44,737 bases of DNA from Isotricha intestinalis (lineage: Eukaryota; Ciliophora; Litostomatea; Vestibuliferida; Isotrichidae), in assembly GCA_023807065.1 (NCBI GenBank), contig JAJJLU010000442.1:1-44737 (forward strand). Reading direction: 5' to 3'. This document shows positions 1-9,117 of this stretch, in pieces. The stretch's first letter is position 1. Each line of letters starts with the position of its first letter. The translations under genes and the position numbers were made by a program. The notes beneath the pieces are model-generated. The model made no database searches. It saw only the letters and a list, made by a program, of their open reading frames with translations, and was not told the DNA's origin.

Positions 1-1
1 G

Positions 2-262
2 TCTTTTAGCAATATAGAGACTTCAAAAATTAATTTAAATAAAAGTCGAACAGAACATTCAAGATTTTTATTTGTAAAAATTAATGAAAATAATGAAGAT
101 AAAGTTAATGTACCTGATTTTGTAATAAATACAATAGATCAATTTTTAAAATTATATATTATTGGTAAAAATCATAATCAAGTTAATTTAATTAAATCTG
201 TAAATACTGTAAATTTCAATGCTAATTGGCAAGATTTATTATTAATTAAAAATTTATGGTAA
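2..262 (+). CDS. 3' end of an unidentified protein, cut by the window edge
   Basis: An open frame enters from the left edge and runs 86 codons to a TAA at 260-262. The visible part is hydrophilic, rich in Asn, Lys and Ile, and has no transmembrane segment. Around residues 13-24 it reads NKSRTEHSRFLF, which faintly recalls the kinesin switch I motif (NxxSSRSHxxF). No DLAGSE switch II follows, so I do not assign kinesin. It could be a divergent motor or simply a C-terminal tail. A short intron before the stop cannot be excluded. Confidence 0.5.
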   Translation, partial: SFSNIETSKINLNKSRTEHSRFLFVKINENNEDKVNVPDFVINTIDQFLKLYIIGKNHNQVNLIKSVNTVNFNANWQDLLLIKNLW

Positions 263-599
263 TTAAACCGTAAATCTAATTAATTTATTTCTTTTAAAAC
301 TATCTCAAAACAGGTTTTAAAGGAAATTAATTCATTTATAAACATAATTAACAAAAATTAGTGTAATAAAGTTATAAATAAAAAAACAATATTAAGATAT
401 TAAATATTGTAAAAAATTTTTTTTAAACAATAATAAGAATTAAAATTTTATATCTCTAAATCATAGAAAATTATAAAAATTAAAATGAAAAAAAACCTTT
501 TAAAAAACCAGGATAAAAAATTTTCCAATAACAATAAATAAAAACGTCAAAAAAGAAAAAGGAAAAAAATAAAACTATTTCTAAAAGGAAGAATAACAA
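263..599. other. intergenic, nothing recognised
   Basis: AT-rich spacer of 337 bases between two convergent genes. It holds poly-A and poly-T runs and no open frame of note. It presumably contains both 3' UTRs. I see no RNA gene or clear hairpin. Confidence 0.5.
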
Positions 600-1651
600 T
601 TACTCAATAATTTTTTTATCAGGTCCAGCATCAGGAATTTGTCCACTAGGCATATTTTCAACTTCACTCAAAGGTTTTAAGACTTTAAAACTACACATTA
701 AATTTTCATCAATAAGCATCATACTAGCACAATTAGAATATTCTCCACAATAATCAGGAGCACTGAATATAGTGACTAATTGTCTATCAGCAAAGAATTC
801 ATAACCATCTTCAACAACTTGATGAGCTCTACAAACTAAATCTAAATTATTTTCATCTAAAAATTTCAATACACAACTTTTAGAATAAGTATAAGAAACA
901 CCTCTTTCATTTTCACCCCATCCTTCAACTTCTGGATCAGGATCACTCCATAATATATCACATAATAAACCTGAATTAGGAACATCAGTTGGTCTTTGAA
1001 TATTATATAATTGTTCTATTGATTGCATATCTGGAGATAAACCTCCATGAACACAAAATATTTTATCATCTATTAATGCTGCAACTGGTAACCAATTAAA
1101 CATTTCTATAAATTGCTTCCATAATTTTATATTATAACGTCTACGACATTCATCATAAAATCCATATAATCTATTTACTAATTCAGCTTCATGATTTCCT
1201 CGAAGGAAAAAAAAATTTTCAGGATAACGAATTTTATATGCCATTAATAAAGATATCGTTTCTATTGAATTTTTACCTCTATCAACATAATCTCCTAAAA
1301 AAAGATAATTTGATGCTGGAGGAAAACCACCATATCCAAATAATCTAAGTAAATCTGAATATTGACCATGAATATCTCCTATTACTGCTATTGGTGATCC
1401 TAATTCAAGGAAAACTGGCTGTTTCATTATAATTTCTTTGCATTTTGTTATTAACAATTTTATTTCTGATTCTGATAATGATACCATTGTTCCTGGTTTT
1501 TTACTATTTTTTTTATAAAATATATAAAATATTTTTTTTACCCTTTTACTGAAAGAAGACGATCTATTATTCCATCTATTTGCTCCATTAATGCCTCGTC
1601 TTGTGCTTCGGTTTCTTGTTCTGGGTTGTTTGGTTCTTCTGTGCTTTCCAT
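600..1651 (-). CDS. serine/threonine protein phosphatase PP1 catalytic subunit, two exons
   Basis: Catalytic subunit of PP1, a metal-dependent Ser/Thr phosphatase that works with regulatory subunits in nucleus and cytosol. The metallophosphatase signatures are in order: GDIHGQ, GDYVDRG, RGNHE, CVHGGL, RAHQV and the PP1-typical [11 protein letters not shown] near the C-terminus. The large exon (600-1503) opens without a family N-terminus. A 38-nt intron (1504-1541) joins it to exon 1 (1542-1651), which starts at ATG 1651. Across the junction the protein reads [21 protein letters not shown], which aligns without gaps to the [21 protein letters not shown] region of animal PP1. The total is 337 residues, close to the usual length of about 330. 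Residues 1-20 are acidic and specific to this organism. The stop is TAA. PP1 is clear from these motifs, as opposed to PP2A. A possible RVxF partner is encoded at 8578-9087. Confidence 0.96.
1504..1541 (-). other. 38-nt spliceosomal intron in the PP1 gene
   Basis: On the minus strand it starts GTAAAAAA and ends AAATAG. Removing it restores a gapless PP1 N-terminus in phase 2 (GG|T = Gly). The intron contains an in-frame TAA, so it cannot be read through. It is nearly pure A/T, with no obvious branch-point consensus. Confidence 0.92.
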
Positions 1652-1922
1652 TTTTTTTTTTTGTTTTTAGATTATTAATTATATTATTTTTTTTTTTTTT
1701 GGGATTTTTATTTTTTTATATATATATTTAGGAGTTTAATTATTTTTTAAATTATATTTATTAATGTTAATTTATTTTTTGATTTTTTATGTCATAGCGG
1801 TTTTTTTGAAAAATTTTTATTAACATTTAATTTATATATATAATTGTAATTTGTTTTTTAATTGATATTATAAACATAAAATTGAAAAAAATATATAACA
1901 AATAAGAAAAAATTTAGTAATT

Positions 1923-2582
1923 TCATATCAAATTAATTTTCTCATTTTCTTTTTTAGCATTCTTCAAATCCTCATATAATAAAATTCTATTTTCTTTAAT
2001 TTTTTCTAAATCAAAATAAACTAAATTTTCAAAGGTTAATAATCTTCTTTTAGAAAGTAAATCTTGATTAATTTTTTCATCATTAATATCATTTAATATT
2101 TTTAAATAACTAACATTATAATTTTCTTTTTTATGACTAAATTGACATCTAAGTCCATAAGGACAATATCCAAATTCAAAAAATTGAATACAAAGTTTGG
2201 TTTTATAATTAAAACTTAATTTTCTACTTTTCAATTCTGATTCTCCATGAGCAAAAGAACAATTTTCACCAAATTTACAATATCCGTTAATTTCATAAAA
2301 ATGACAAATTTCTGTTTTGAATTTAATTTTAAAATCTTCATTTTTTATTTTTGTTAAATTTGATATTTTTATATTTTTAAAATTAGGCTCTTTTATTTTA
2401 GGTAGATTTTTATAAGATAAATTATAATATTCCTCTTCAAAATTAAAATTTTTATTTTTTTTGTAATTTTTCGAATTTGATATTTTTTGAGATTTATTTC
2501 TTATAAATTTCGATTTTTGGTTTTTGTTATCGTTTAAATTTAAGTTTTGATGATAAAAATTTGAATTATTGTTATTTGACAT
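1923..2582 (-). CDS. tandem CCCH zinc-finger protein, tristetraprolin (TTP/ZFP36) type
   Basis: A 219-residue protein with two CCCH zinc fingers. Finger 1 is C93-x8-C102-x5-C108-x3-H112 and finger 2 is C131-x8-C140-x5-C146-x3-H150. Each is preceded by the family lead-in (KFKTEI and NYKTKL, compare RYKTEL), and the spacing between the fingers is 18 residues, as in TTP. Family members bind AU-rich elements in mRNA 3' UTRs and recruit the CCR4-NOT deadenylase, so a role in mRNA turnover is likely. The N-terminal 85 residues are Asn/Lys-rich and disordered; the C-terminal part is charged and helical. The stop is TGA. It lies divergent to the next gene with 177 bases between starts. Target RNAs cannot be read from sequence, especially in such an AU-rich transcriptome. 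Confidence 0.9.
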   Translation of the reverse strand: MSNNNNSNFYHQNLNLNDNKNQKSKFIRNKSQKISNSKNYKKNKNFNFEEEYYNLSYKNLPKIKEPNFKNIKISNLTKIKNEDFKIKFKTEICHFYEINGYCKFGENCSFAHGESELKSRKLSFNYKTKLCIQFFEFGYCPYGLRCQFSHKKENYNVSYLKILNDINDEKINQDLLSKRRLLTFENLVYFDLEKIKENRILLYEDLKNAKKENEKINLI

Positions 2583-2759
2583 TTTTACTTTTATGAAAAT
2601 GTAATTATTTACTAATTTTGGCGATTAAATAAAAAAAATGGTGAAATATATTTTATAACAATATAATTAATCATATCATTTTAAATTTAAATAAGTTAAT
2701 TGAGAAAATAAATAAAAATTTATTTTTTTTATTAGCTTAAAAATAATTTATATATTTTC
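2583..2759. promoter_or_regulatory. probable shared promoter between divergent genes
   Basis: 177 bases separate the start codons of the CCCH protein (minus) and the Gemin2-like gene (plus). Both promoters and both 5' UTRs must fit here. The region is A/T-rich with no motif I can name. Confidence 0.4.
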
Positions 2760-3422
2760 ATGAAAAAAAAAGAAAAATTTGATTTATCTAAATTTGATAA
2801 CAGCATTTATCCCGATGATGTTTTATTTGACAAAGAAATGGATGAAAAAATAAACAAGTTTTTTAATAATAATAATATAGAAATAAATGAAGAAGAATCA
2901 GGAAGTGAAATCTTTATTAATGAAAACTTAACATTTTTTGAAGAAGAAAATAATATCTATGAAGAATTAGAAATATGTAATATATTTATTAAAGAAGTAT
3001 TAACAGAGTATCAAAATATGAAAAATAATCTTTCAAAAATAGAAATTGATAAAAAGTCCGAATTAATGATTACAAAAAAAAATTATAATATTATTCCTTT
3101 TCCAAGTGATACTATTTTAAAAACACAAATTCTTCCTTATAAATCCAACAAAAAATTAATGAAACAAATATTAACAATTAAAAATATTTTGTTTCAAAAT
3201 AATAAAGAAAGCATTAATTTAAATTTTACCAAATTATCTGAATATTTATATTTATTTTTAATATTATTAAATAAACCATTAGTAGACACAGATAATTCAA
3301 TATTATATGATTTAAATAAAAAAATCTATTTTCATATTAAAAAAACTAAAAATGAAAATATAACATTAAAAATAATATTTATTATAATAATGGAAATTTT
3401 CAAACAAAAAATAAATATTTAA
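2760..3422 (+). CDS. Gemin2/SIP1-like protein (probable)
   Basis: A 220-residue acidic protein. The C-terminal part, residues about 159-215, matches the layout of the Gemin2 C-terminus: YLYLFLILLNKPLVDTD resembles the human WLYALLACLEKPLLPEA, followed by a helix (SILYDLNKKI versus SLIRQLARRC) and a last helix near residue 205. Gemin2 is the SMN-complex subunit that holds Sm proteins during snRNP assembly, so a role in spliceosome biogenesis would follow. The N-terminus has PDDVLFD and a stretch of acidic residues, with no zinc ligands or membrane segment. The match rests on one helical region and on memory of the family, so another helical protein is possible. The start is the first ATG; the stop is TAA. 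Confidence 0.5.
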   Translation: MKKKEKFDLSKFDNSIYPDDVLFDKEMDEKINKFFNNNNIEINEEESGSEIFINENLTFFEEENNIYEELEICNIFIKEVLTEYQNMKNNLSKIEIDKKSELMITKKNYNIIPFPSDTILKTQILPYKSNKKLMKQILTIKNILFQNNKESINLNFTKLSEYLYLFLILLNKPLVDTDNSILYDLNKKIYFHIKKTKNENITLKIIFIIIMEIFKQKINI

Positions 3423-3854
3423 TATATATAATTTAAGTTATTAATTTTAAAATATATTCATAAATAATTAGAAAAGATGATAAGGAATTCTTTAAATTAT
3501 AATGAAAAAAAAGAATATTTATTATATATATTTCTTTAATATTTATGAATAAATGTTAATCCTTTATTTAAAAAATCACTTTAAATTAAATCAATTTAAA
3601 TTAAATATCCGCAATTTTTTGAAAAATATTTAAACATTTTATTGAAGTAATTGTTGATTTTATTTTTTAATTATTATACATTTAATTTACATTATTTAAA
3701 TAAAAAAACAATTGTTCAAATGAAAATTATTTTCAAAATAAATTCTCATTTTCATAATTGTTATTGAGAAATTTTATGAAAAATAATTTAACAAAGGTTT
3801 AATTAAGAAATAAACATATTTATATCATTTTAATTAAAAATAATAATATATCAA
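3423..3854. other. intergenic, nothing recognised
   Basis: 432 bases of A/T-rich spacer. An imperfect inverted repeat lies around 3708-3766 (AACAATTG on one arm, CATAATTGTT on the other), which is too weak to call. No frame with coding character was seen. Confidence 0.4.
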
Positions 3855-6233
3855 ATGGAAGTTATTAATGAAAATATTTGGAATAAATACAAAAAAATAA
3901 ATACTATTATTTCAAATAATTATAGTTCATTTTATAAAGTGAAAAATATTAATACTGGAAATTATTTTGGCATTAAAGAAATAAATAAAGAACAATTTAA
4001 AAAATATTATGGTTATGATATTTCAATTAATAAAATAAATGTAAATTATTCAGAAAATGAAGTTAAGATGGAAAATTATTATTATGAAAATCAGGAATAT
4101 TTATATTTAATTATGGAATTAGGAATATGTAATTTAAAAGAATATTTAAATATAAGAAAAGACTTATTATCTATTGGAGAAATAAAAGAAATTTTATTTC
4201 AAATAAATCAATATCTTCAACAAAATAAAAATAAATTTTTAAAATTATCTCAGATTTTATTATATTCAAATAATATAAATTCTTTAAAAATAAAAATATT
4301 AAATTATTCAAAAATATTAAACATTAAACAAGAATCATATGATATTTATAATTTAGGAAAATTAATATATTATATAATATTTAAGAAATATCCTGATGAT
4401 AAATTATTAGAGGTAGAAAATGAAAAATTAAATAATTTAATAATAGAAATGTTAAAAAATAATAATAAATTTTCATGGGAAGAATATTTTAATCATCCTT
4501 TTTTTTTAGAAGAAAGATTAAAAAAAATAAATAATGACAATAATTATAATTATTTATGTGAAAAACATTCAATAATATTTAATGCATATTGTGAAAATTG
4601 TAATTGTAATATATGTATTAAATGTTTTATCAAACATTATTCACATAAAATTATTAAATTTGAATTTATCCAATTTAATGAAAATGAATTAGAACAAATT
4701 AAAACTTCTGTCAGAAAAATTAATACTTTTATAGAAAAATATAATGATTATATTGAAAATATAAGAGACAATGATGTATCTCTTTATGAAAATACATATA
4801 TTAATAATTATAAAAAAGAATATATAAAACAATTAAATTATATCGGAGATTTTATTTCAATTCAAAATTTAATACATATATTAAATATTAATGCAGATAT
4901 AATGTGCGAATATGATATTAAAAAAGAAAAAGAGAATAAAATATTAAATTGTTATGAAGAAGCTGTAAAAGAAAGAGAATATTTAGATGGAATAGATAAT
5001 CGAAAAGAAATAAAAGGAAATTGTAAAATTTATTTAAATGATAAAAAAAAAGATTTTTCTTTTGATTTTGATTTTAAAAAAGAAGGAATAAATTCAATTA
5101 AAATAATATTAAAAGCACCTTTAAATAATTTAAATTATATGTTCTATGGATGCTCATCTTTGGCTTCTATTGATTTATCTAATTTTAAATCAGATAATAT
5201 TAAGAATATAAATGGTATGTTCTATGAATGTTCATCTTTGACTTTTTTAAATTTATATAATTTGAAAACAGATAATGTTACTGATATGAGTTATATATTC
5301 TATGAATGTTCTTCTTTGAAATTTTTAAATTTATATAATTTGAAAACAGATAATGTTACTGATATGAGTTATATGTTCTATGAATGTTCTTCTTTAACTT
5401 CTTTAGATTTATCTAATTTTAATACTAATAATGTTAAAAATATGAGTTATATGTTTTATCAATGTTCTTCTTTAAAATCTTTAGATTTATCTAATTTTAA
5501 TACTAATAAAGTTCATAATATGAGTTATATGTTTTATGAATGTTCTTCTTTAACTTCTTTAAATTTATCTAACTTTAATAATAATGAAGTTACTGACATG
5601 AGTAATTTGTTTAATAAATGTTTTTCTTTGACTTCTTTAAATTTATATAATTTTAAAACAGATAAAGTCACTGATATGAGTAATATGTTTAATAATTGTT
5701 CTGCTTTGACTTCTTTGGATTTATCTAATTTTAACACTAAAAAAGTTGAAGATATGAGAAGTATGTTTTATCAATGTTCTTCTTTGACTTCTTTAAATTT
5801 ATCTAACTTTAAAACAGATAATATTAAGAAAATAAATGGTATGTTCTATAAATGTTCTTCTTTAACATCTTTAGATTTATCTAATTTTAATACTAATAAT
5901 GTTACTGATATGAGTTATATATTCTATGAATGTTCTTCTTTGAATTTTTTAAATTTATATAATTTTAAAACAGACAATGTCACTGATATGAGTTATATGT
6001 TTTATGAATGTTCTTCTTTAACTTCTTTAGATTTATCTAATTTTAATACTGATAATGTTTATAATATGAATAATATGTTTAATAAATGTTCTACTTTATC
6101 TTCTTTAATTTTATCTAATTTTAACACAAAAAAAACAATAAATATGAAGAATATATTTGATAATTGTAATTCTTTAACTTCTTTAAATACTCAAGATAAA
6201 AAAATATTAAAAGAGTTGAAAAAAAAAAAATAA
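3855..6233 (+). CDS. pseudokinase + B-box + BspA-like (DUF285) leucine-rich repeat protein
   Basis: 792 residues in three blocks. Residues 10-222 have a protein kinase outline: a beta-3 lysine (GIKE, K41), a hinge (LYLIMELG, 83-90), an alpha-F motif (SYDIYNLGKLIYYI, 161-174) and an alpha-I end (WEEYFNHPFF). The HRD and DFG motifs and a glycine loop are absent, so it is predicted inactive. Residues 235-264 form an exact B-box: C235-x2-H238-x7-C246-x2-C249-x4-C254-x2-C257-x3-H261-x2-H264. Residues 290-390 are helical. From about 425 to 785 there are roughly 14 copies of a 26-residue repeat (MSYMFYECSSLTSLDLSNF core), the BspA/DUF285 leucine-rich type known from Mycoplasma surface proteins, Trichomonas and other protists. 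There is no signal peptide or membrane segment, so an intracellular interaction or scaffold role is inferred. A decayed piece of a related gene lies at 10128-10250. The stop is TAA. Confidence 0.85.
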   Translation: MEVINENIWNKYKKINTIISNNYSSFYKVKNINTGNYFGIKEINKEQFKKYYGYDISINKINVNYSENEVKMENYYYENQEYLYLIMELGICNLKEYLNIRKDLLSIGEIKEILFQINQYLQQNKNKFLKLSQILLYSNNINSLKIKILNYSKILNIKQESYDIYNLGKLIYYIIFKKYPDDKLLEVENEKLNNLIIEMLKNNNKFSWEEYFNHPFFLEERLKKINNDNNYNYLCEKHSIIFNAYCENCNCNICIKCFIKHYSHKIIKFEFIQFNENELEQIKTSVRKINTFIEKYNDYIENIRDNDVSLYENTYINNYKKEYIKQLNYIGDFISIQNLIHILNINADIMCEYDIKKEKENKILNCYEEAVKEREYLDGIDNRKEIKGNCKIYLNDKKKDFSFDFDFKKEGINSIKIILKAPLNNLNYMFYGCSSLASIDLSNFKSDNIKNINGMFYECSSLTFLNLYNLKTDNVTDMSYIFYECSSLKFLNLYNLKTDNVTDMSYMFYECSSLTSLDLSNFNTNNVKNMSYMFYQCSSLKSLDLSNFNTNKVHNMSYMFYECSSLTSLNLSNFNNNEVTDMSNLFNKCFSLTSLNLYNFKTDKVTDMSNMFNNCSALTSLDLSNFNTKKVEDMRSMFYQCSSLTSLNLSNFKTDNIKKINGMFYKCSSLTSLDLSNFNTNNVTDMSYIFYECSSLNFLNLYNFKTDNVTDMSYMFYECSSLTSLDLSNFNTDNVYNMNNMFNKCSTLSSLILSNFNTKKTINMKNIFDNCNSLTSLNTQDKKILKELKKKK
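5129..6205 (+). repeat. in-gene tandem repeat, 78-bp (26-residue) units
   Basis: About 14 units of 78 bp encode the leucine-rich repeats of the preceding gene. Some neighbours are nearly identical at DNA level (units starting near 5220 and 5298). A higher-order copy exists: the stretch beginning AATTTTAAATCAGATAATAT at 5181 recurs with few changes at 5805, exactly 624 bp (eight units) later, and the order of unit variants that follows is also repeated. This indicates recent unequal exchange or block duplication. Confidence 0.9.
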
Positions 6234-8577
6234 AAAATATTGTTTTAAAACAAATGATTCAGAGTTTAAATTTTTTGACGAATTTTTTTTTAAATTATTT
6301 TTTAGTATTTTTTTTTACAGTTTAAAAACAAGAAGTTTTATTAAAATTCTTTTTTTGATTGAATAATCAAAAAAAACAACAACGCAAAATTAATTTAAAA
6401 CAAAAATAAACTTTATTTCTTCCAACTTCCTGACAATGATAATTTTATTTATTAAATTTTTATTAATTTAATCTTTAATTTTAGAATTAATAATAAATTT
6501 TTATTTGTTTCTTCAATAATTAATAAAACAATATCTTTTTGAAATTAAAATATAATTATAATTTATTTATATAAATTATTGTATCTGTTATTTGAAAAAA
6601 ATACATAATTAATAAAAGAATCTGTATGGATAATTAAGATTATCATTAATAAATTAAAATAGTAATTTAAAAAAAAATATTATATATAAAAAATGTATAA
6701 TTTTTCAATTTTTTAAGATATAAAGATTGTTTTTGAAAGAAATACTTTTTTTCTTTTTTATATCATAATATTAAGTATTCTTCAATAAACTCATAAAAAT
6801 ATTATTTGAAAAAATATAATAACAATTTATAACATAATTCATAAGGTTTTATTCAAAATTTACTGGTTTAAAAAAAAATCATAAATAATTATTCATTAAT
6901 TTATTTTTTATTAAAAAAGATAATGTTAAAAAATAAAAAGATTTCTATTTTTTTTGAGAATCAAAAATCTTCCATTCATTTTAAATTATATTTTTTTTAG
7001 TTCTAAATATTTTTATATGCTATAGTATTTTATTAAAATCAAATTAAAAATCACAATATATAATTTTAGAATCAAATAAATTAAAATTGAAAATTTATTT
7101 TTTTTTGAAAAAAATATTTTTAAATATTAAATCAAATATAGGTTTTTTATCTATGCCAATATTTTAAAAAATAATTACAATTTTGTTATATTCAAAATAA
7201 AAAACATTTGTGATAGTTTTAAAAACATTTATAAAATCAAGATAATCGTTATAATTATTGATATTAAATTTGAACACAAATTTTAATTATAATATGGGTT
7301 TTGTGAAATAAATCATTATTCAATTTTTATGAAATGATTTTCTAAAACAATGTTTGAAATCTAATTTACAAAATATTAAAAGACTTACAACTAATAATAT
7401 TAAATTGAATAAGAAAGTTAAGATAAATTAATGAATATTATATGCTCTTCCTATCAAAAAATTCTTTATTTATTTGTATCATTTTAATTTAAAAAAATTC
7501 TTTCCTAACTATAATATGATTATGATGATTTGAAAAAATGAAAAAATTTTATTAAAACTTCTTGCAATTATTATGAAGAACTATGATTCTTCTATATTAA
7601 AAAGTCACAAATTATATTCCTTTAAAAAAAGTAATTAATATTTTACAAATTATTGTTAAAAAAACCTTTCTTATTATCGTCTCCTATATTAATTAATAAA
7701 TATTAATAATTTTTTTATACAATTATGAATTTTTAGATTAAAACCAAATTAAATTGTATTTTTTAATATTAATCTATTCTATTTATAACTTAAATATCTA
7801 ATTTATTTTTAATTATATAATGAATTAATTTCTAAGAAATTTGACAATTTCAAAATTCTTTTAGTTTTTGTTATTAATTTATTTTCCCATTAACTAAAAA
7901 AGAATATCCATAAACTAAGTGTAAAAGTAGTCACCTAATATAAAAGAAAAAATTTGTTTATCACTATTGTTTCTCTATGTTATCCAATAAAAAAGAAATT
8001 ATAAAATAAAATAAAAAAATATTTTTATAAATTTCTGTACAAAAAAAAATTATTCAATAAAATAAATATTAACTTTTTTATGAGAATAAGTAGAATAGAA
8101 AAAATAAATATCATATAAATGAATCAAAACTGTTTCATATTTGTTAATAAAATAATTAAAGAAGAAATTGTAAATATTATTTAATCTTTTCCCAATTTTT
8201 AAATTATTTAAATAACCAAAAATATGATAGTTTTATTTTTGATAAATTGTTTATTTGAAATAAAAATTTAAAACATAGTTTTCACTAATATTAATGATAA
8301 ATTATTTAAATCTAATATTTCATTAAAATATTAGGTATTTTCATTTTTTTAGTATAAACATAATTTAGAATATATTTATTAATTATTTGTTATTAAAAAT
8401 AAATAATTAAAACTGTATAGGCAATATTTAAATTTACATCTGGAATAAAAGGCTTAATCCTTTAGACCTTAAATAATACTTAAAAAAAATAATTAAAAAC
8501 TCAATAGAATAATTGATTTTTATATATAAATATATTAACATACTATTCTTATTGAGTTTATAAATGATTGTAAATAT
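6234..8577. other. 2.3-kb gene-poor region
   Basis: No open frame longer than a few tens of codons and no recognised protein motif on either strand. The sequence is dominated by A/T runs with slightly richer islands near 7440 and 7670. No tRNA-like T-loop or snRNA motif was seen. It may hold decayed genes too degraded to identify. Confidence 0.45.
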
Positions 8578-9087
8578 TTAAAATACGAAACATGCACAAT
8601 TACAATTAGCTTTTTCATTTTTCTCTTCATTTTCTTCTTTTTCTTCTATTTCATTCGGAATAAATATAATTGTTTGTAAAGGTTCTTCATTACTATTTCC
8701 TGCAAATTTAACTGATTTTTTTTGTTCAATATATTGAGAAACAGAAGTTGAAACTCTTTTTAAATTAGATTTTTTTGCTCTTCTTGGAGAATAAATTTCA
8801 TTATCTGAAATTAAAGCATCTTCACTTGATATTTTTTGATTAATAATATGTTCGGTGTTTCTATTATTTAAATTTAATTTATTATCATTATTTAAAAACT
8901 CTTTTCTTGAAATTGGATAATTATTATTGCTAATTTTAATTTTTTTATTTTCATTTATTTTAAAGTCACTATAATTCATTTGTGAATTTCCTACTTTAAC
9001 TTGTAATTCAGGTATTTTATTATGATGTTTATAATTTGAATTGGTTTTTTTTATTTCATTTTGTTTTGTATTTTCCTCAATAGACAT
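8578..9087 (-). CDS. small prenylated protein with a PP1-docking RVxF motif (putative)
   Basis: 169 residues from ATG 9087; an upstream extension would need a TTG start. The protein is mostly disordered and Asn/Lys-rich, with two readable motifs. KKSVKFAG (K124-V126-F128) fits the RVxF consensus [RK]-x-[VI]-x-[FW] used by PP1 regulatory subunits. The C-terminus CNCACFVF ends in a CaaX box (C166-F-V-F) with two more cysteines just upstream (C162, C164), which fits prenylation plus palmitoylation and membrane attachment. The tail before it is strongly acidic. Possible phosphosites include SPRR near residue 100 and KRVS near residue 113, close to the docking site. I infer a membrane-tethered PP1 regulator; PP1 itself is encoded at 600-1651. 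Short motifs occur by chance, so the function is tentative while the gene itself is likely. The stop is TAA. Confidence 0.65.
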   Translation of the reverse strand: MSIEENTKQNEIKKTNSNYKHHNKIPELQVKVGNSQMNYSDFKINENKKIKISNNNYPISRKEFLNNDNKLNLNNRNTEHIINQKISSEDALISDNEIYSPRRAKKSNLKRVSTSVSQYIEQKKSVKFAGNSNEEPLQTIIFIPNEIEEKEENEEKNEKANCNCACFVF

Positions 9088-9117
9088 TAATTTAATTTTA
9101 TTTTTTATACTTTGCAA

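Noticed and set aside
2..262. Kinesin motor fragment at the left edge
   Set aside because: Only a loose NKSRTEHSRFLF match to the switch I motif; no DLAGSE or later motor motifs follow.
5534..5737. Minus-strand frame inside the LRR repeats
   Set aside because: It repeats with the same 78-bp period as the sense repeats and is a by-product of them.
7200..7330. Possible third Rab remnant (IIDIKFEHK-like phrase)
   Set aside because: A single short phrase without any second collinear Rab motif.
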